In this document: in pieces, positions 25,675 to 34,739 of the stretch
Numbering within the stretch: the stretch's first letter is position 1
Layout: each line of letters begins with the position of its first letter
Origin: Maricaulis maris_C
GTDB taxonomy: Bacteria; Pseudomonadota; Alphaproteobacteria; Caulobacterales; Maricaulaceae
Assembly (NCBI RefSeq): GCF_049116555.1
Contig: NZ_JAGDYT010000006.1
Coordinates: 124,001-188,000 of the forward strand
Direction: 5' to 3'
Length of the DNA stretch: 64,000 nt
Notes under the pieces: model-generated
Databases searched by the model: none
What the model saw: the letters and a program-made list of their open reading frames with translations, nothing else
What the model was told of the DNA's origin: nothing
Translations under genes and position numbers: made by a program

Positions 25675-26790
25675 ATGCGCCTGATCATCACCCTGCTCGC
25701 CGCCCTCGCCTTCGCCGCGCCCGTCATGGCGTCGTCGCGCATCAAGGACATGGTTGATGTGGAGGATGTGCGGGACAACCACCTGGTTGGCTACGGTCTG
25801 GTCGTCGGTCTCAACGGGTCAGGCGACAGCCTGCGCAACTCCGCTTTCACCAATCAGTCGCTCAACGCGATGCTCGAACATTTCAACGTGAACACGCGAG
25901 AGGCCAATCTCAATACGCGCAATGTCGCGGCCGTCATGGTGACGGCGTCACTGCCGGCCTTCTCCTCGCAGGGCAGCCGTATTGACGTGACCGTCTCGGC
26001 CATCGGCGATGCCTCGAGCCTGCAGGGCGGCGTCCTGATCGCCACCCCGCTTTTCGACAGCAATAGTCGCGCCTGGGCCGTCGCCCAGGGATCTCTGGCG
26101 GTTGGCGGTTTCGAAGCCGCGGGCGATGCAGCCGTGATCACGCGCGGTGTGCCGACGTCCGGCCGGATCGCCAATGGGGCGCTTATCGAGAACCCGTTTG
26201 AAGGCACCGGAATCGATCCCTGGGCCGCGCTCGCCAATCGCGACACGCTGCGCCTCTCCCTGCGCAATCCGGACATCACCACGGCGCGCCGCATGGCCGA
26301 CGCCATCAATGCCTATGTCGGCCCGGGCGCCGCTCGCGCGTCGGATCCGAGCACGGTGACCCTGCAGCGCACGGCCCAGTTTGACGGCGACATGATCGAC
26401 CTGCTGGCGGAAGTCGAGCAGCTGCGCGTCGAGGCCGACATCCCGGCCCGCGTCATCATTGACGAGAATACCGGCACCATCGTGATGGGCGAGAATGTCC
26501 GCGTCTCCACCGTCGCCATTGCCCAGAGCAATCTGACCATCACCGTCACCGAGAGCCCCATCGCCAGCCAACCGGCGCCCTTCTCGCAGGGCGAGACCGT
26601 GGTCCTGCCGCGCACGGATGTCTCGGTTTCAGAGGACAATATGCAGCTTGGGGTGCTCGACGGGAGCGTCTCGCTGAGCCAGCTGGTCGACGGCCTCAAT
26701 GCGATGGGCGTCAGCCCGCGTGACATGATCACCATCCTGCAGGCGATCAAGGCTGCTGGCGCCCTGCAGGCCGAGATCGAGGTCCTGTAA
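25675..26790 (+). CDS. flgI: Flagellar P-ring protein FlgI
   Basis: FlgI forms the periplasmic P ring around the rod. The 371-residue protein has a signal peptide (cleavage near VMA-SS, residue 19) and the family patterns IKDMVDVEDVRDNHLVGYGLVVGLNGSGD, NTRNVAAVMVTASLPAF, GSRIDVTVSAIGDASSLQGG and VIIDENTGTIVMGENVRVS. The C-terminal region has SLSQLVDGLNAMGVSPRDMITILQAIKAAGAL. Length is standard. It is followed 1 bp later by the flgJ-like gene and lies behind a sigma-54 promoter. Confidence 0.97.
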   Translation: MRLIITLLAALAFAAPVMASSRIKDMVDVEDVRDNHLVGYGLVVGLNGSGDSLRNSAFTNQSLNAMLEHFNVNTREANLNTRNVAAVMVTASLPAFSSQGSRIDVTVSAIGDASSLQGGVLIATPLFDSNSRAWAVAQGSLAVGGFEAAGDAAVITRGVPTSGRIANGALIENPFEGTGIDPWAALANRDTLRLSLRNPDITTARRMADAINAYVGPGAARASDPSTVTLQRTAQFDGDMIDLLAEVEQLRVEADIPARVIIDENTGTIVMGENVRVSTVAIAQSNLTITVTESPIASQPAPFSQGETVVLPRTDVSVSEDNMQLGVLDGSVSLSQLVDGLNAMGVSPRDMITILQAIKAAGALQAEIEVL

Positions 26791-26791
26791 G

Positions 26792-27118
26792 ATGGATAAT
26801 CTGCTCGAACTCCAGCTCGCCAATGCGGCCGGCGCCGGTCGCGCCCAGGGCACACCGAATATCGGTGGCGCCCGCAACGAGGCCGAGGCCCGTGCAACGG
26901 CCGAGGAATTTGAAAGCTTTTTTCTCTCGCAGATGATCGAGCAGATGTTCTCGCAAGTCGGTGAGGAAAACCCATTTGGCGGCGGACCGGGCGAACGCGC
27001 CTTCACCGGACTGCTGCACGAGGAATACGCCAATGTCATGGCTCAGGCCGGTGGCCTCGGCCTCGCTGACCGCCTGACATCTGAAATCCTGCGCTATCAG
27101 GAAACCGGGGAGATCTAG
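26792..27118 (+). CDS. flgJ: Rod-binding protein, FlgJ N-terminal domain type
   Basis: A 108-residue protein equal to the rod-capping N-terminal domain of FlgJ, with EEFESFFLSQMIEQMFSQV and GERAFTGLLHEEYANVMAQAGGLGLAD. It lacks the C-terminal peptidoglycan hydrolase domain of enterobacterial FlgJ. Single-domain forms are common in alphaproteobacteria, where a separate enzyme opens the wall; none is encoded beside it here. It starts 1 bp after flgI. Confidence 0.9.
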   Translation: MDNLLELQLANAAGAGRAQGTPNIGGARNEAEARATAEEFESFFLSQMIEQMFSQVGEENPFGGGPGERAFTGLLHEEYANVMAQAGGLGLADRLTSEILRYQETGEI

Positions 27119-27121
27119 ACA

Positions 27122-27571
27122 ATGACCGAACTCGCTGCCGGCAATCCGGCTGAACGCGCCGAGGGCCTGCTCAAGCTGACCCGCCGGCTCACCGACCTCA
27201 TCAATGAGGAAACCCGCCTCTTCCAGGACCGTCGCCCCCAGGACGCGCTCAGCCTGCAGGACGAAAAGTCCGAGCTGGCGAATATCTATCGCGCCGAAGT
27301 GGCCCGCGCCGGCAAGGAGCCGAGCCGGTTTGCCGGTGCTCCGGCCCCGATCAAGGCTGCCCTGCGGGAGGCAACCACCAATTTCCATGAATCCCTGGCT
27401 GAAAATGGTCGCATTGTCGGAGCGCTGAAGACCGTCACCGAGGGGGTGGTCAAGGCGATCGCCGACGAGGCCTCCCGGCAGCGGTCCACGGCGGGCGGCT
27501 ATGGCCCCGGCGCGGCGCAACAAGCCGGCCGCGGCGGCAATTTCGCAATCGCGGTCAACCGCACCGCCTGA
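27122..27571 (+). CDS. FlgN-type flagellar chaperone-like protein
   Basis: A 149-residue mainly helical protein beginning 3 bp after flgJ. The region LLKLTRRLTDLINEETRLFQDRRPQDALSLQDEKSEL (about 15-50) resembles the first helices of FlgN, the export chaperone for hook-filament junction proteins. A basic C-terminus ends in GGNFAIAVNRTA. The assignment rests on helical pattern and position in the flgI-flgJ operon; Caulobacter has a comparable gene at this place. Confidence 0.7.
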   Translation: MTELAAGNPAERAEGLLKLTRRLTDLINEETRLFQDRRPQDALSLQDEKSELANIYRAEVARAGKEPSRFAGAPAPIKAALREATTNFHESLAENGRIVGALKTVTEGVVKAIADEASRQRSTAGGYGPGAAQQAGRGGNFAIAVNRTA

Positions 27572-27641
27572 CCAGCCGGCGTTCATAGCGCATTTACGAG
27601 GCGGCTTCCGGCTGGCATTCCAGCGCCATGGGAGCCGCCTC

Positions 27642-28319
27642 ATGCCGATCAATCCACCCGACACGCCTGATGATGAGATCCCGGTCCTGACCGCCTATCG
27701 CGCCTGGGCCGCCATCTATGACGAGAATGAGAACCGTACGCGTGACCTTGACGCGACTTGCCTCGCCTCTGCCGGCCTGCCCCTGGCCGGCGCAAAAATC
27801 GTCGAGTTCGGAGCCGGAACCGGCAAGAATACGGCCCACCTGGCGCGGCATGCTGCCAGCGTGGTGGCGATCGACATCTCACCGGAAATGCTGGCGAAAG
27901 CCCAGGCGCGCAGGCTGGGCGGTCATGTCACCTTCCTCGAACACGACATATGCCAGGACTGGCCGCTGGCCGCGGAGACCGCGGACATCGTGATTGGCAA
28001 TCTGGTGCTCGAACATGTCCGCGACCTGTTGCCTGTCATGGTCCAGGCCGCTCGGGTCTTGCGCCCGGGCGGACGCCTTTACCTGTCGGAGATTCACCCG
28101 TTCCGGCAGTCAGGCGGCAGCCAGGCCCGCTTCGAACAGGGTGATGGCAGGACCGTCCGCGTGGAGGCCTATTATCATGGCGTTGCAGATTATCTGGCCG
28201 CAGCCGAAGCGGCAGGGTTTTCGCTGCTCACGCTCGAAGAGCCGATCGGGGACGGGACCAAGATCAGCGCCGAGACACCGCCACGCCTTCTGGTCCTGAA
28301 TCTGGTGAAACGCGTCTAG
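27642..28319 (+). CDS. Class I SAM-dependent methyltransferase
   Basis: A 225-residue Rossmann-fold methyltransferase. Motif I is IVEFGAGTGKNT (about 53-64), followed by VVAIDISPEMLAKAQ, motif II/III-like ADIVIGNLVLEHV and ARVLRPGGRLYLSEIHPF. The pattern fits the UbiE/small-molecule group, but the substrate is unknown. ATG 27642 follows GGAGC. It may be read with the flgI operon, since I see no terminator between them, and it converges on flaEY with the stop codons overlapping at CTAG. Confidence 0.82.
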   Translation: MPINPPDTPDDEIPVLTAYRAWAAIYDENENRTRDLDATCLASAGLPLAGAKIVEFGAGTGKNTAHLARHAASVVAIDISPEMLAKAQARRLGGHVTFLEHDICQDWPLAAETADIVIGNLVLEHVRDLLPVMVQAARVLRPGGRLYLSEIHPFRQSGGSQARFEQGDGRTVRVEAYYHGVADYLAAAEAAGFSLLTLEEPIGDGTKISAETPPRLLVLNLVKRV

Positions 28320-31069
28320 AGGAAGAGCCCGGCCTGTCCGCTCGGCCCTGAACTCAATCGCGCCAGGCCGGCCTGATAATTGGCCAGCTGGGAATTGTAA
28401 TAGGCCGGAACCGTGCCGCCCTTCTTGCCCGCCTGCGGACCCTTCAGCAATTCCTTCAGGGCCGGGTCCAGGGTCAGGTCCCGATAGGCGCGCTGGACCT
28501 TCGACAGGGCATCCTGAAGGGCCTCCATCGCCGTCTCGGCCGAGTCCAACTCCTTCAGGGACATGGTCTGCGGCAGGTCGAGCGCGAACAGGGGTGGCCC
28601 ATCCGTTGTCTTGTCATCCTTGTCGAGCAGAGAGCCGTTATTGACGATGGCCCCCGGCGCGATGCCCAGGGATTTGAGGAGGTCGCGCCCCTCGCCGCCG
28701 GCAAAGAGCTCGATCGTCGAGCCCTCGGCCGCCTTGATACGCAGCATGTCACCCTCGCTGGAGCGGCGCACATCGGCGCTCCCGTCGAGGACCAGCTTGG
28801 CGTTGATCTTGAAGGTCAGCGACCGCATCGTATCGTCGGCATCGATCGAGACCTTCTTGCGACGGCCGCCATCGACAGAGAGATAGAAATAGTCGCCATC
28901 GCGCGCCGAACTGCGGTCGGTCACGACACGACTGTCGGAATAGGTCAGCGTGCCGGTCGGCAGACCCAGCGCGTCGAGAACGCTGTCATCGGTTGTCGAC
29001 AGGGCGATACCCTTGGCATCAGCCAGACCACCGCGACCGGAGACCTGGGTCGACCAGTCCAGCGCGCCCGTCGTGGCGTCGAGCTGCGCCGCAAAGGCGT
29101 CGCGCTCCCCGATCAGGGCATCGCCATTGATCCCGCCCAGCGTCTTGCCGGCAATATAGAGCTTGCCATTGTCGACCTGGATACCGGCAGCGCCGTCATC
29201 CTTGTCCGACCCGACAAAAGTCAGGAAATCCGTGGTCGGCGTGCCGCCATCGCTCAGCTTCATCACGAAGGCGTCGCGGACACCGCCCGCATGGGCGCTG
29301 ACCGGGGCGGTCGGAGCGAAGCCGTCGCCCGCAGCGCCGGTGACATAGATGCCGCTCGCATCGATGGCCAGACCGCCGATGCGGCCATCATCGAGACTAC
29401 CGAAATCCTGTTCCCAGATGGCAGCGGATGTGTCGTCCGAGACGTCAAACTTGCGCAGGACGGCCCGGCCATCCTCCTCGCTGGCGACAACCAGATTGCC
29501 GTCCTCGGCGATGGCGATCGCGGCGACATTCTCGTCTCCCGTCGAACCGACCCGCCGGGTCCACAAAGTGGAACCGCTGGCATCGATCGCCCGGATATAG
29601 CCATCGGTATTGCCGCCCTCATGGGCATCGTCACCAAAGGCGCCGGCGGATTTGCCCGCAACATAGACCGTGCCGTCATCGCCGATAGCGACCGTGCCGG
29701 CCTGGTCATCCTTGGTGCTGCCAAACCGCTGGGTCCATTGCTCGACCCCGCTGGCCGAGAATTTCACGACCACAGTGTCGGAGCCGCCGATATCCGTGCT
29801 GTCGCCCAGACCGCCCTCAACCTTGCCGGCGACAACGACATTGCCGTCCGCATCGGTTGCGATCGACAGGCCTTCGGCGGTCTCGGCTGCGCCAAGAACA
29901 CGACTCCAGACGCGATTGCCGGTGGAGTCATACTTCGCCAGCACCAGGTCCTGCTCACCCTTGAGCACCTGACCGTCCGTCGAGGCCCCAGTGTGGCCGA
30001 CGACAAAAATGCCGCCATCGCTGGAGGCGGTCGTCGCGTGGATCTCGAGCGGATTGTCTTCCTGCTTGATCCGGGTCTCGCCCTCCTCACCCCCGACGAC
30101 GGCCACTTCGGTCTCGTTCGGGTCGGCACTGAAGCGCGTCGTATAGCCAGTCTGCGGATCGCCGCTGGCCAGGTCGGTCAGTTTCACCACCTGCCCGCCG
30201 GCACTGTCATTGATCCCCGACACGCCGGCAAAATAGAGCGCCGGTTCCGCGGCGCTGGCCGAGAAGGATATGGTTTCGGTCGACACGCCCTGGATCAGGA
30301 AGCCGTAATTGTCACCCGGCACGACGCCGACATCGTTTTCCTCGCCGATCTTGGTGCGCTCGAAGCGCGAGATCACGCCCGCGGCTTCCAGCTGCGTGTT
30401 GATGTGATCGGAGATGTTGTCGAGATTGCGGGTCGTCGCGCCCATATCGGCGAGATTGATATCGATGGTCTGGGTGATACCGCTCTTCTTGACCGAGACC
30501 GAGAACTGCACATCGCCGGTCAGGCTGGCGACTTCGGCGTCGAAATCGCCCTTGTGGATCGTATCGGTCTTGTACTGGGAGGTGCCGCGCGCGATGGCGA
30601 CCTCACTCTCGATCTTGGTGAGTTCTTCGCCCTTCAACAGGGTCAGTTCTTCCAGGTCCAGATCGTCAAAAAATCCGTCGAACTGGGCCAAGCCTGACTG
30701 GAAGCTCTTGTCGAGGAAAGAGCGGCGCGTGTCGGCCGTGGACTTGTCCATGGCCTCTTCCGCCAGTGAGGCAAGACGCTTCAGCCCTTGGTGGAGCGAG
30801 AAGAGTTGCTTGTGGTCGCTCGGCGCATCGAGGCCGGAAAACTCGCGATCCGGATCATTGAAGAAGATGCCGTTGGCGAGGACCTTGCGGCTCATCTCTT
30901 CCAGCGTCATCAGGTTCGGAGACCCGATCTCCCAGGGCGCCGGGGCCTTGGGGGCCTGGGAGCGTGCGGACGCACCCGACGACAGGGCCGTCGAGGAGGC
31001 CAGCGAGGCGCTGATACGTGAATTGTACCACCCCGTCAGAAGCCCTGCATTGAGTCCGATCACGCTCAC
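28316..31069 (-). CDS. FlaEY-like flagellar regulatory/assembly protein with beta-propeller repeats
   Basis: I choose GTG 31069 (VSVIGLNAG), because AAAAAGGA stands 8 bp before it; this gives 917 residues. The frame is open to 31171, but the extra 34 residues look noncoding. The N-terminal part is flagellin-neighbour-like (GLNAGLLTGWYNS...). The middle (about 340-660) has seven or so SBBP-type propeller repeats such as GGIFVVGHTGAS, NVVVAGKVEGG and TVYVAGKSAGA. Two flagellin hook IN-like segments flank it (FSVSVKKSGITQTIDINLADM near 190; YFYLSVDGGRRKKVSIDADD near 705). Caulobacter FlaEY is a protein of this size required for normal flagellin modification and filament formation. The homology call rests on layout and neighbours. 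Confidence 0.65.
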   Translation of the reverse strand: MSVIGLNAGLLTGWYNSRISASLASSTALSSGASARSQAPKAPAPWEIGSPNLMTLEEMSRKVLANGIFFNDPDREFSGLDAPSDHKQLFSLHQGLKRLASLAEEAMDKSTADTRRSFLDKSFQSGLAQFDGFFDDLDLEELTLLKGEELTKIESEVAIARGTSQYKTDTIHKGDFDAEVASLTGDVQFSVSVKKSGITQTIDINLADMGATTRNLDNISDHINTQLEAAGVISRFERTKIGEENDVGVVPGDNYGFLIQGVSTETISFSASAAEPALYFAGVSGINDSAGGQVVKLTDLASGDPQTGYTTRFSADPNETEVAVVGGEEGETRIKQEDNPLEIHATTASSDGGIFVVGHTGASTDGQVLKGEQDLVLAKYDSTGNRVWSRVLGAAETAEGLSIATDADGNVVVAGKVEGGLGDSTDIGGSDTVVVKFSASGVEQWTQRFGSTKDDQAGTVAIGDDGTVYVAGKSAGAFGDDAHEGGNTDGYIRAIDASGSTLWTRRVGSTGDENVAAIAIAEDGNLVVASEEDGRAVLRKFDVSDDTSAAIWEQDFGSLDDGRIGGLAIDASGIYVTGAAGDGFAPTAPVSAHAGGVRDAFVMKLSDGGTPTTDFLTFVGSDKDDGAAGIQVDNGKLYIAGKTLGGINGDALIGERDAFAAQLDATTGALDWSTQVSGRGGLADAKGIALSTTDDSVLDALGLPTGTLTYSDSRVVTDRSSARDGDYFYLSVDGGRRKKVSIDADDTMRSLTFKINAKLVLDGSADVRRSSEGDMLRIKAAEGSTIELFAGGEGRDLLKSLGIAPGAIVNNGSLLDKDDKTTDGPPLFALDLPQTMSLKELDSAETAMEALQDALSKVQRAYRDLTLDPALKELLKGPQAGKKGGTVPAYYNSQLANYQAGLARLSSGPSGQAGLFL

Positions 31070-31243
31070 GGCGAGAATCCTTTTTCCTGAGTGCCGACAG
31101 TGCGCCCGAAACACGAAGAAAGTGTTGCGAAACAAGGTAAATGCGATCGAGACAAGTGGAGGGATCGCCAAGCATGACAGGGCAATCCGACTGCCCTGCT
31201 CACAGCGCCGAAAATCTGTTAGCCTGTTCGCGCTTCGACAGGC

Positions 31244-31258
31244 CTAACCCACCGTTAA
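31244..31258. promoter_or_regulatory. CtrA-like box upstream of pseB
   Basis: CTAA, seven bases, TTAA followed by CC: one mismatch to the CtrA pattern. It lies about 50 bp before pseB. Control by CtrA is possible. Confidence 0.5.
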
Positions 31259-31306
31259 CCTTGGCGGCGCAGCGTCGGTCACTGGATACGAATCGCGAGG
31301 CCCAGC

Positions 31307-32380
31307 ATGTCGGACAAGACAGCGCCCGAAACGCCTTTCGAGGAAATGATGAACCAACGCTCCTTCCTCGATCCGCGCATGCCGCTCGACGGCAAAACCA
31401 TTCTCGTCACCGGCGGGACGGGTTCGTTCGGCCGCAAGCTGACCGAGACCATCTGCGCCGAATACAAGCCGAAAAAGCTGATCATCTTCTCCCGTGACGA
31501 GCTCAAACAGTATGAAATGGCTCAGGATTTTTCGCCCAGCGACTATCCCTTCCTGCGCTATTTCATCGGTGATGTTCGTGATGAGTCGCGGCTCGACCAG
31601 GCCATGCGTGATGTCGACATCGTCATCCACGCGGCTGCGCTGAAACATGTGCCGATCGCCGAATACAATCCCTTCGAATGCATCAAGACGAATGTGATGG
31701 GCGCCGAGAATGTGGTTCGGGCCGCGATCAAGCGCGGCGTCAAGCATGTCTGCGCCCTGTCGACCGACAAGGCCGCCAACCCGATCAACCTCTATGGCGC
31801 CTCGAAACTGGCTGCGGATAAAATATTCACCGCTGCCCAGCATATGGGCGGTGAAGGGGGGCCGGTCTTCTCGGTCGTGCGCTACGGCAATGTTGTCGGC
31901 TCGCGCGGCTCGGTCATTCCCTATTTCCGACGCCTGATTGACAGCGGCGCCCAGGAGCTGCCGATCACGGACCCGCGCATGACGCGGTTCTGGATCACGC
32001 TCGACCAGGGCGTGAATTTCGTGCTGTCCAGCCTGTCCATGGCCCGCGGTGGCGAGATCTTCGTGCCGAAAATTCCGTCGATGAGCACGGCCGACCTCGC
32101 CCGCACCATGGCGCCGCATCTGCCGCACAAGGTGATCGGAATCCGTCCGGGCGAGAAGTTGCACGAGATCATGATCCCGGAAGATGATGCCCGCACCACG
32201 ATCGAGCTGGATGACCGATTCGCCATCCTGCCGGCGCACGGGGCCAAGGTCACGGCGCGCTATATGGCGTCCGGCGGACACCTCGTTCCCGACGGGTTCA
32301 ACTACGCGTCCAACACCAATCCCGAACAGCTGACAGGTGCGGCGCTGCGCGAATTGATCGGGATGGCAGCCGCCGCCTAG
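31307..32380 (+). CDS. pseB: UDP-N-acetylglucosamine 4,6-dehydratase (inverting), PseB/FlmA
   Basis: This enzyme makes the first intermediate of pseudaminic-acid-type nonulosonic acids from UDP-GlcNAc. The 357-residue protein is an extended SDR: NAD-binding TGGTGSFGRK (about 35-44), DVRDESRL, AALKHVPIAEYNPFECIKTNV, and the catalytic region STDKAANPINLYGASKLAADK with Y-x3-K. This matches PseB and Caulobacter FlmA. Its stop overlaps the stop of convergent pseC at a shared CTAG. Confidence 0.92.
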   Translation: MSDKTAPETPFEEMMNQRSFLDPRMPLDGKTILVTGGTGSFGRKLTETICAEYKPKKLIIFSRDELKQYEMAQDFSPSDYPFLRYFIGDVRDESRLDQAMRDVDIVIHAAALKHVPIAEYNPFECIKTNVMGAENVVRAAIKRGVKHVCALSTDKAANPINLYGASKLAADKIFTAAQHMGGEGGPVFSVVRYGNVVGSRGSVIPYFRRLIDSGAQELPITDPRMTRFWITLDQGVNFVLSSLSMARGGEIFVPKIPSMSTADLARTMAPHLPHKVIGIRPGEKLHEIMIPEDDARTTIELDDRFAILPAHGAKVTARYMASGGHLVPDGFNYASNTNPEQLTGAALRELIGMAAAA

Positions 32381-33543
32381 CTGCCCACAACGTCCGACAA
32401 CACAGAGACAACCCGCGCCGGGTCCTCATCGGCCATGCCGACAAAGAGCGGCAGGGAGAGCGTGCGCGCATAATAACGCCGCGCGCCCGGCACATCCGCC
32501 TCACCATAGCGCGCGATGTAAAAGGGCTGGTCGCAAACCGGGATATAGTGGACCTGGCTGCCCACGCCCTTCGCGACCAGCTCGGTCATAACCTCGGCCC
32601 GGCTTTTCCCGCTCCCCTGAAAATCGATCCGAACCGGATAGAGATGAAGACAGGGATCACAGTCAGGAGTTCTTGCCAGCCCCTCAAGCCCGGGATGATT
32701 GCCCGCCAGCGCCGCGTCATAGGCAGCAGCCAGTGCCTGACGACGGGCGGCAAAGGCGTCGAGACGCTTCAATTGGGACAAGGCCAGCGCCGCCTGGATA
32801 TCACTGAGACGATAATTCCATCCGAGCGCCTGCATTTCATGCCACCAGGGCTCACCCGCCTGACGCTGATGCCGACCGGCATCGCGCTCGATACCGTGAC
32901 TGCGCAGGCTCTTCATGCGCCGCGCGAGCTCGGCATCATTGGTGGTGACCATGCCACCCTCGCCGGCCGCGATCGTCTTGACCGGATGGAAGGAGAAAGT
33001 CGCTGCACGCGAAAACCGGCAATTCCCGACCGGCTCGCCCTGCCATTTCGAGCCGACCGCGTGACAGGCATCCTCCACAAGCACAGCCCCGGCCTTCGCG
33101 GCCAGATCCGCCATCTTGCTCATGGCTTCGCACTGACCGGCCAGATGGACAGGCAGAACCGCCCGAGCCGCATCACCGGCTTTTGCAAGCGCTTCGGCGA
33201 GTGTCGCCGGCGTCATCAGGCCGGTGTCGGGATCGACATCGGCAAAGACGACCTCGGCGCCACAATACAGCGCCGCATTGGCTGTCGCCATGAAGGTGAT
33301 CGCGGGCACGATACAGACATCACCCGGACCGATGCCCTCAGCCGCGAGTGCGAGATGCAGGGCCGTGGTCCCGTTGGAGCAGGCAACCGCATGCTCGGCG
33401 CCGGCCATGGCGGCGAAGGCGACTTCAAGCGCGTCGATTGACGGGCCCGTGGTCAGCCAGTCGCCACGCAGAACGGCGGTGACCGCCTCGATATCGCTGT
33501 CGTCGATTGATTGGCGCCCATAAGGCAAGAAGGCGTCAGCCAT
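32377..33543 (-). CDS. pseC: PseC-type aminotransferase (FlmB)
   Basis: A PLP-dependent DegT/DnrJ/EryC1 aminotransferase that would aminate C4 of the PseB product. I choose ATG 33543 (MADAFLPYGRQ), which follows GGGAG; this gives 388 residues. Motifs are LRGDWLTTGPSIDALE (N-terminal), ACSNGTTALHLAL, DACHAVGSKWQG and the PLP lysine in FSFHPVKTIAAGEGG. It matches PseC and Caulobacter FlmB. It is encoded opposite to pseB with overlapping stops, so the two consecutive enzymes are on separate transcripts. Confidence 0.9.
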   Translation of the reverse strand: MADAFLPYGRQSIDDSDIEAVTAVLRGDWLTTGPSIDALEVAFAAMAGAEHAVACSNGTTALHLALAAEGIGPGDVCIVPAITFMATANAALYCGAEVVFADVDPDTGLMTPATLAEALAKAGDAARAVLPVHLAGQCEAMSKMADLAAKAGAVLVEDACHAVGSKWQGEPVGNCRFSRAATFSFHPVKTIAAGEGGMVTTNDAELARRMKSLRSHGIERDAGRHQRQAGEPWWHEMQALGWNYRLSDIQAALALSQLKRLDAFAARRQALAAAYDAALAGNHPGLEGLARTPDCDPCLHLYPVRIDFQGSGKSRAEVMTELVAKGVGSQVHYIPVCDQPFYIARYGEADVPGARRYYARTLSLPLFVGMADEDPARVVSVLSDVVGS

Positions 33544-33619
33544 CGGCAATACTCCCAGCCGCGGTGCCCGGCGGCACGACATTCATGCGCAATGATGCCG
33601 GAAATCATGGATTGAGTCG

Positions 33620-33653
33620 CCCAAACGGAAACGGCCCCCGGAAACCGGGAGCC
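33620..33653 (-). terminator. Terminator after flagellin gene 1
   Basis: On the minus strand, GGCTCCCGG pairs with CCGGGGGCC (one G-T pair) across a 3-nt loop, followed by GTTTCCGTTT. It lies 30 bp after the flagellin stop. Confidence 0.65.
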
Positions 33654-33683
33654 GCGCCGTGGTGGTGGAGGTGGTGGAACGGG

Positions 33684-34517
33684 TTAGCCGCCGAACAGGT
33701 TGAGGATGATCTGCGGCTGGCCATTGGCGATCGACAGCGCCTGGACACCCAGTTGCTGTTTGACCTGCAACGATTGGAGTTTCGCACTTTCTACCGCGAG
33801 ATCGGCGTCAACGAGGTCGCCGACACCCTTGGTCAGCGAGTCCATCAATTTTCCGACGAAGCTGGAATGCGCTTCCAGCTTCTTTGTATCCGAGCCGAGA
33901 TTGGCCAGCGCCTGATTGACATTCTCGAGCGACGTCTTGATCGCGGCAACAGCGTTGGTTGCCAGCGTCACAGAACCAAGGCTGGCGGTGGCGGCAATGG
34001 TGACGATCGCGCCGCCAATGGTCATGTCCTGCGCCTTCAGCGTGACCGAGCGGGCCGCGTCGGCGTCCGCAAGGAACTCGATACCGCTGGAGATGGAACC
34101 GTCGAGAATGTTGGCACCGTCGAACTCGGCGTTCTGGAGGATGCCGCTGATCTGGTCGAGCAGCGCCTTGAAGTCCGCATCATAGGCCTGGCGCGAGAAG
34201 GTATCGAGAGACGGGTCCATGGCGGCGGTGGCTTTTTCGCGCATCTGGACCAGAAGGTCGGAGATCGACTCGCCGGCCGCGAGCGCGACATCACCGATTG
34301 TCGACGCCCGATCGAGACCGCTCTGGACCGCTTCCAATGCGCGGATATCGGCTCGCATGCCCTGAGCAACGGCGTAGATGGCCGCATTGTCCTTCGCGCC
34401 GCTGATCTTCAGGCCGGTATTGATACGGTTCTGAACGCCCAACATGTCGTCATTGGTCTTGTTCAGGTTCTGAAGAGCGATCATGGCTCCGGTGTTGGTA
34501 TGGACGCTCATCGTCAT
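33684..34517 (-). CDS. Flagellin 1 (divergent paralog)
   Basis: Flagellin builds the filament. The 277-residue protein is a short, two-domain (D0/D1) type typical of Caulobacter relatives. The N-terminal motif is TNTGAMIALQNLNKTNDDMLGVQNRINTG and the C-terminal one is LQSLQVKQQLGVQALSIANGQPQIILNLF. The middle has AEFDGANILDG. It differs from flagellins 2 and 3 in most of the central part. GGGAGA precedes ATG 34517; a second ATG at 34511 is also possible. A sigma-54 promoter lies about 60 bp upstream, and flaG lies beyond. Confidence 0.93.
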   Translation of the reverse strand: MTMSVHTNTGAMIALQNLNKTNDDMLGVQNRINTGLKISGAKDNAAIYAVAQGMRADIRALEAVQSGLDRASTIGDVALAAGESISDLLVQMREKATAAMDPSLDTFSRQAYDADFKALLDQISGILQNAEFDGANILDGSISSGIEFLADADAARSVTLKAQDMTIGGAIVTIAATASLGSVTLATNAVAAIKTSLENVNQALANLGSDTKKLEAHSSFVGKLMDSLTKGVGDLVDADLAVESAKLQSLQVKQQLGVQALSIANGQPQIILNLFGG

Positions 34518-34572
34518 GCGACATTCTCCCGCGTTTCATAAAACCGCCATTCAGCGGCTGTTCGAAACGGGA

Positions 34573-34591
34573 TGCGCAAAAGGCGTGCCGT
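34573..34591 (-). promoter_or_regulatory. Sigma-54 promoter of flagellin 1
   Basis: On the minus strand, CGGCACG, then CCTTTTGCG, puts GG at 34589-34588 and GC at 34577-34576, exactly 12 bp apart. It is a good -24/-12 match apart from C for T before GG. Confidence 0.8.
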
Positions 34592-34672
34592 TTTGGGACG
34601 CTCAATAAAAACGTTTTAAGTCAAATGCTTGATATATGAATTCAGAGATTGGCTTGCGCCGTCTGACCACGC

Positions 34673-34713
34673 ATTGCCGGGACACATGTGCCCGGGGGGT
34701 CAAAATTTGCCGG
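34673..34713. promoter_or_regulatory. TTGCCGGG pair upstream of flagellin 1 promoter (enhancer candidate)
   Basis: ATTGCCGGG (34673-34681) and TTTGCCGGG (34706-34714) lie 84-124 bp upstream of the -24 GG. They match the TTGCCG core found upstream of every other sigma-54 promoter in the window. Confidence 0.5.
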
Positions 34714-34739
34714 GTCATCACCCCGGTGGGACCTGGACG

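Noticed and set aside
29291..30697. 468-codon open frame antisense to the FlaEY-like gene
   Set aside because: No start context and low-complexity sequence mirrored from the propeller repeats on the real strand.
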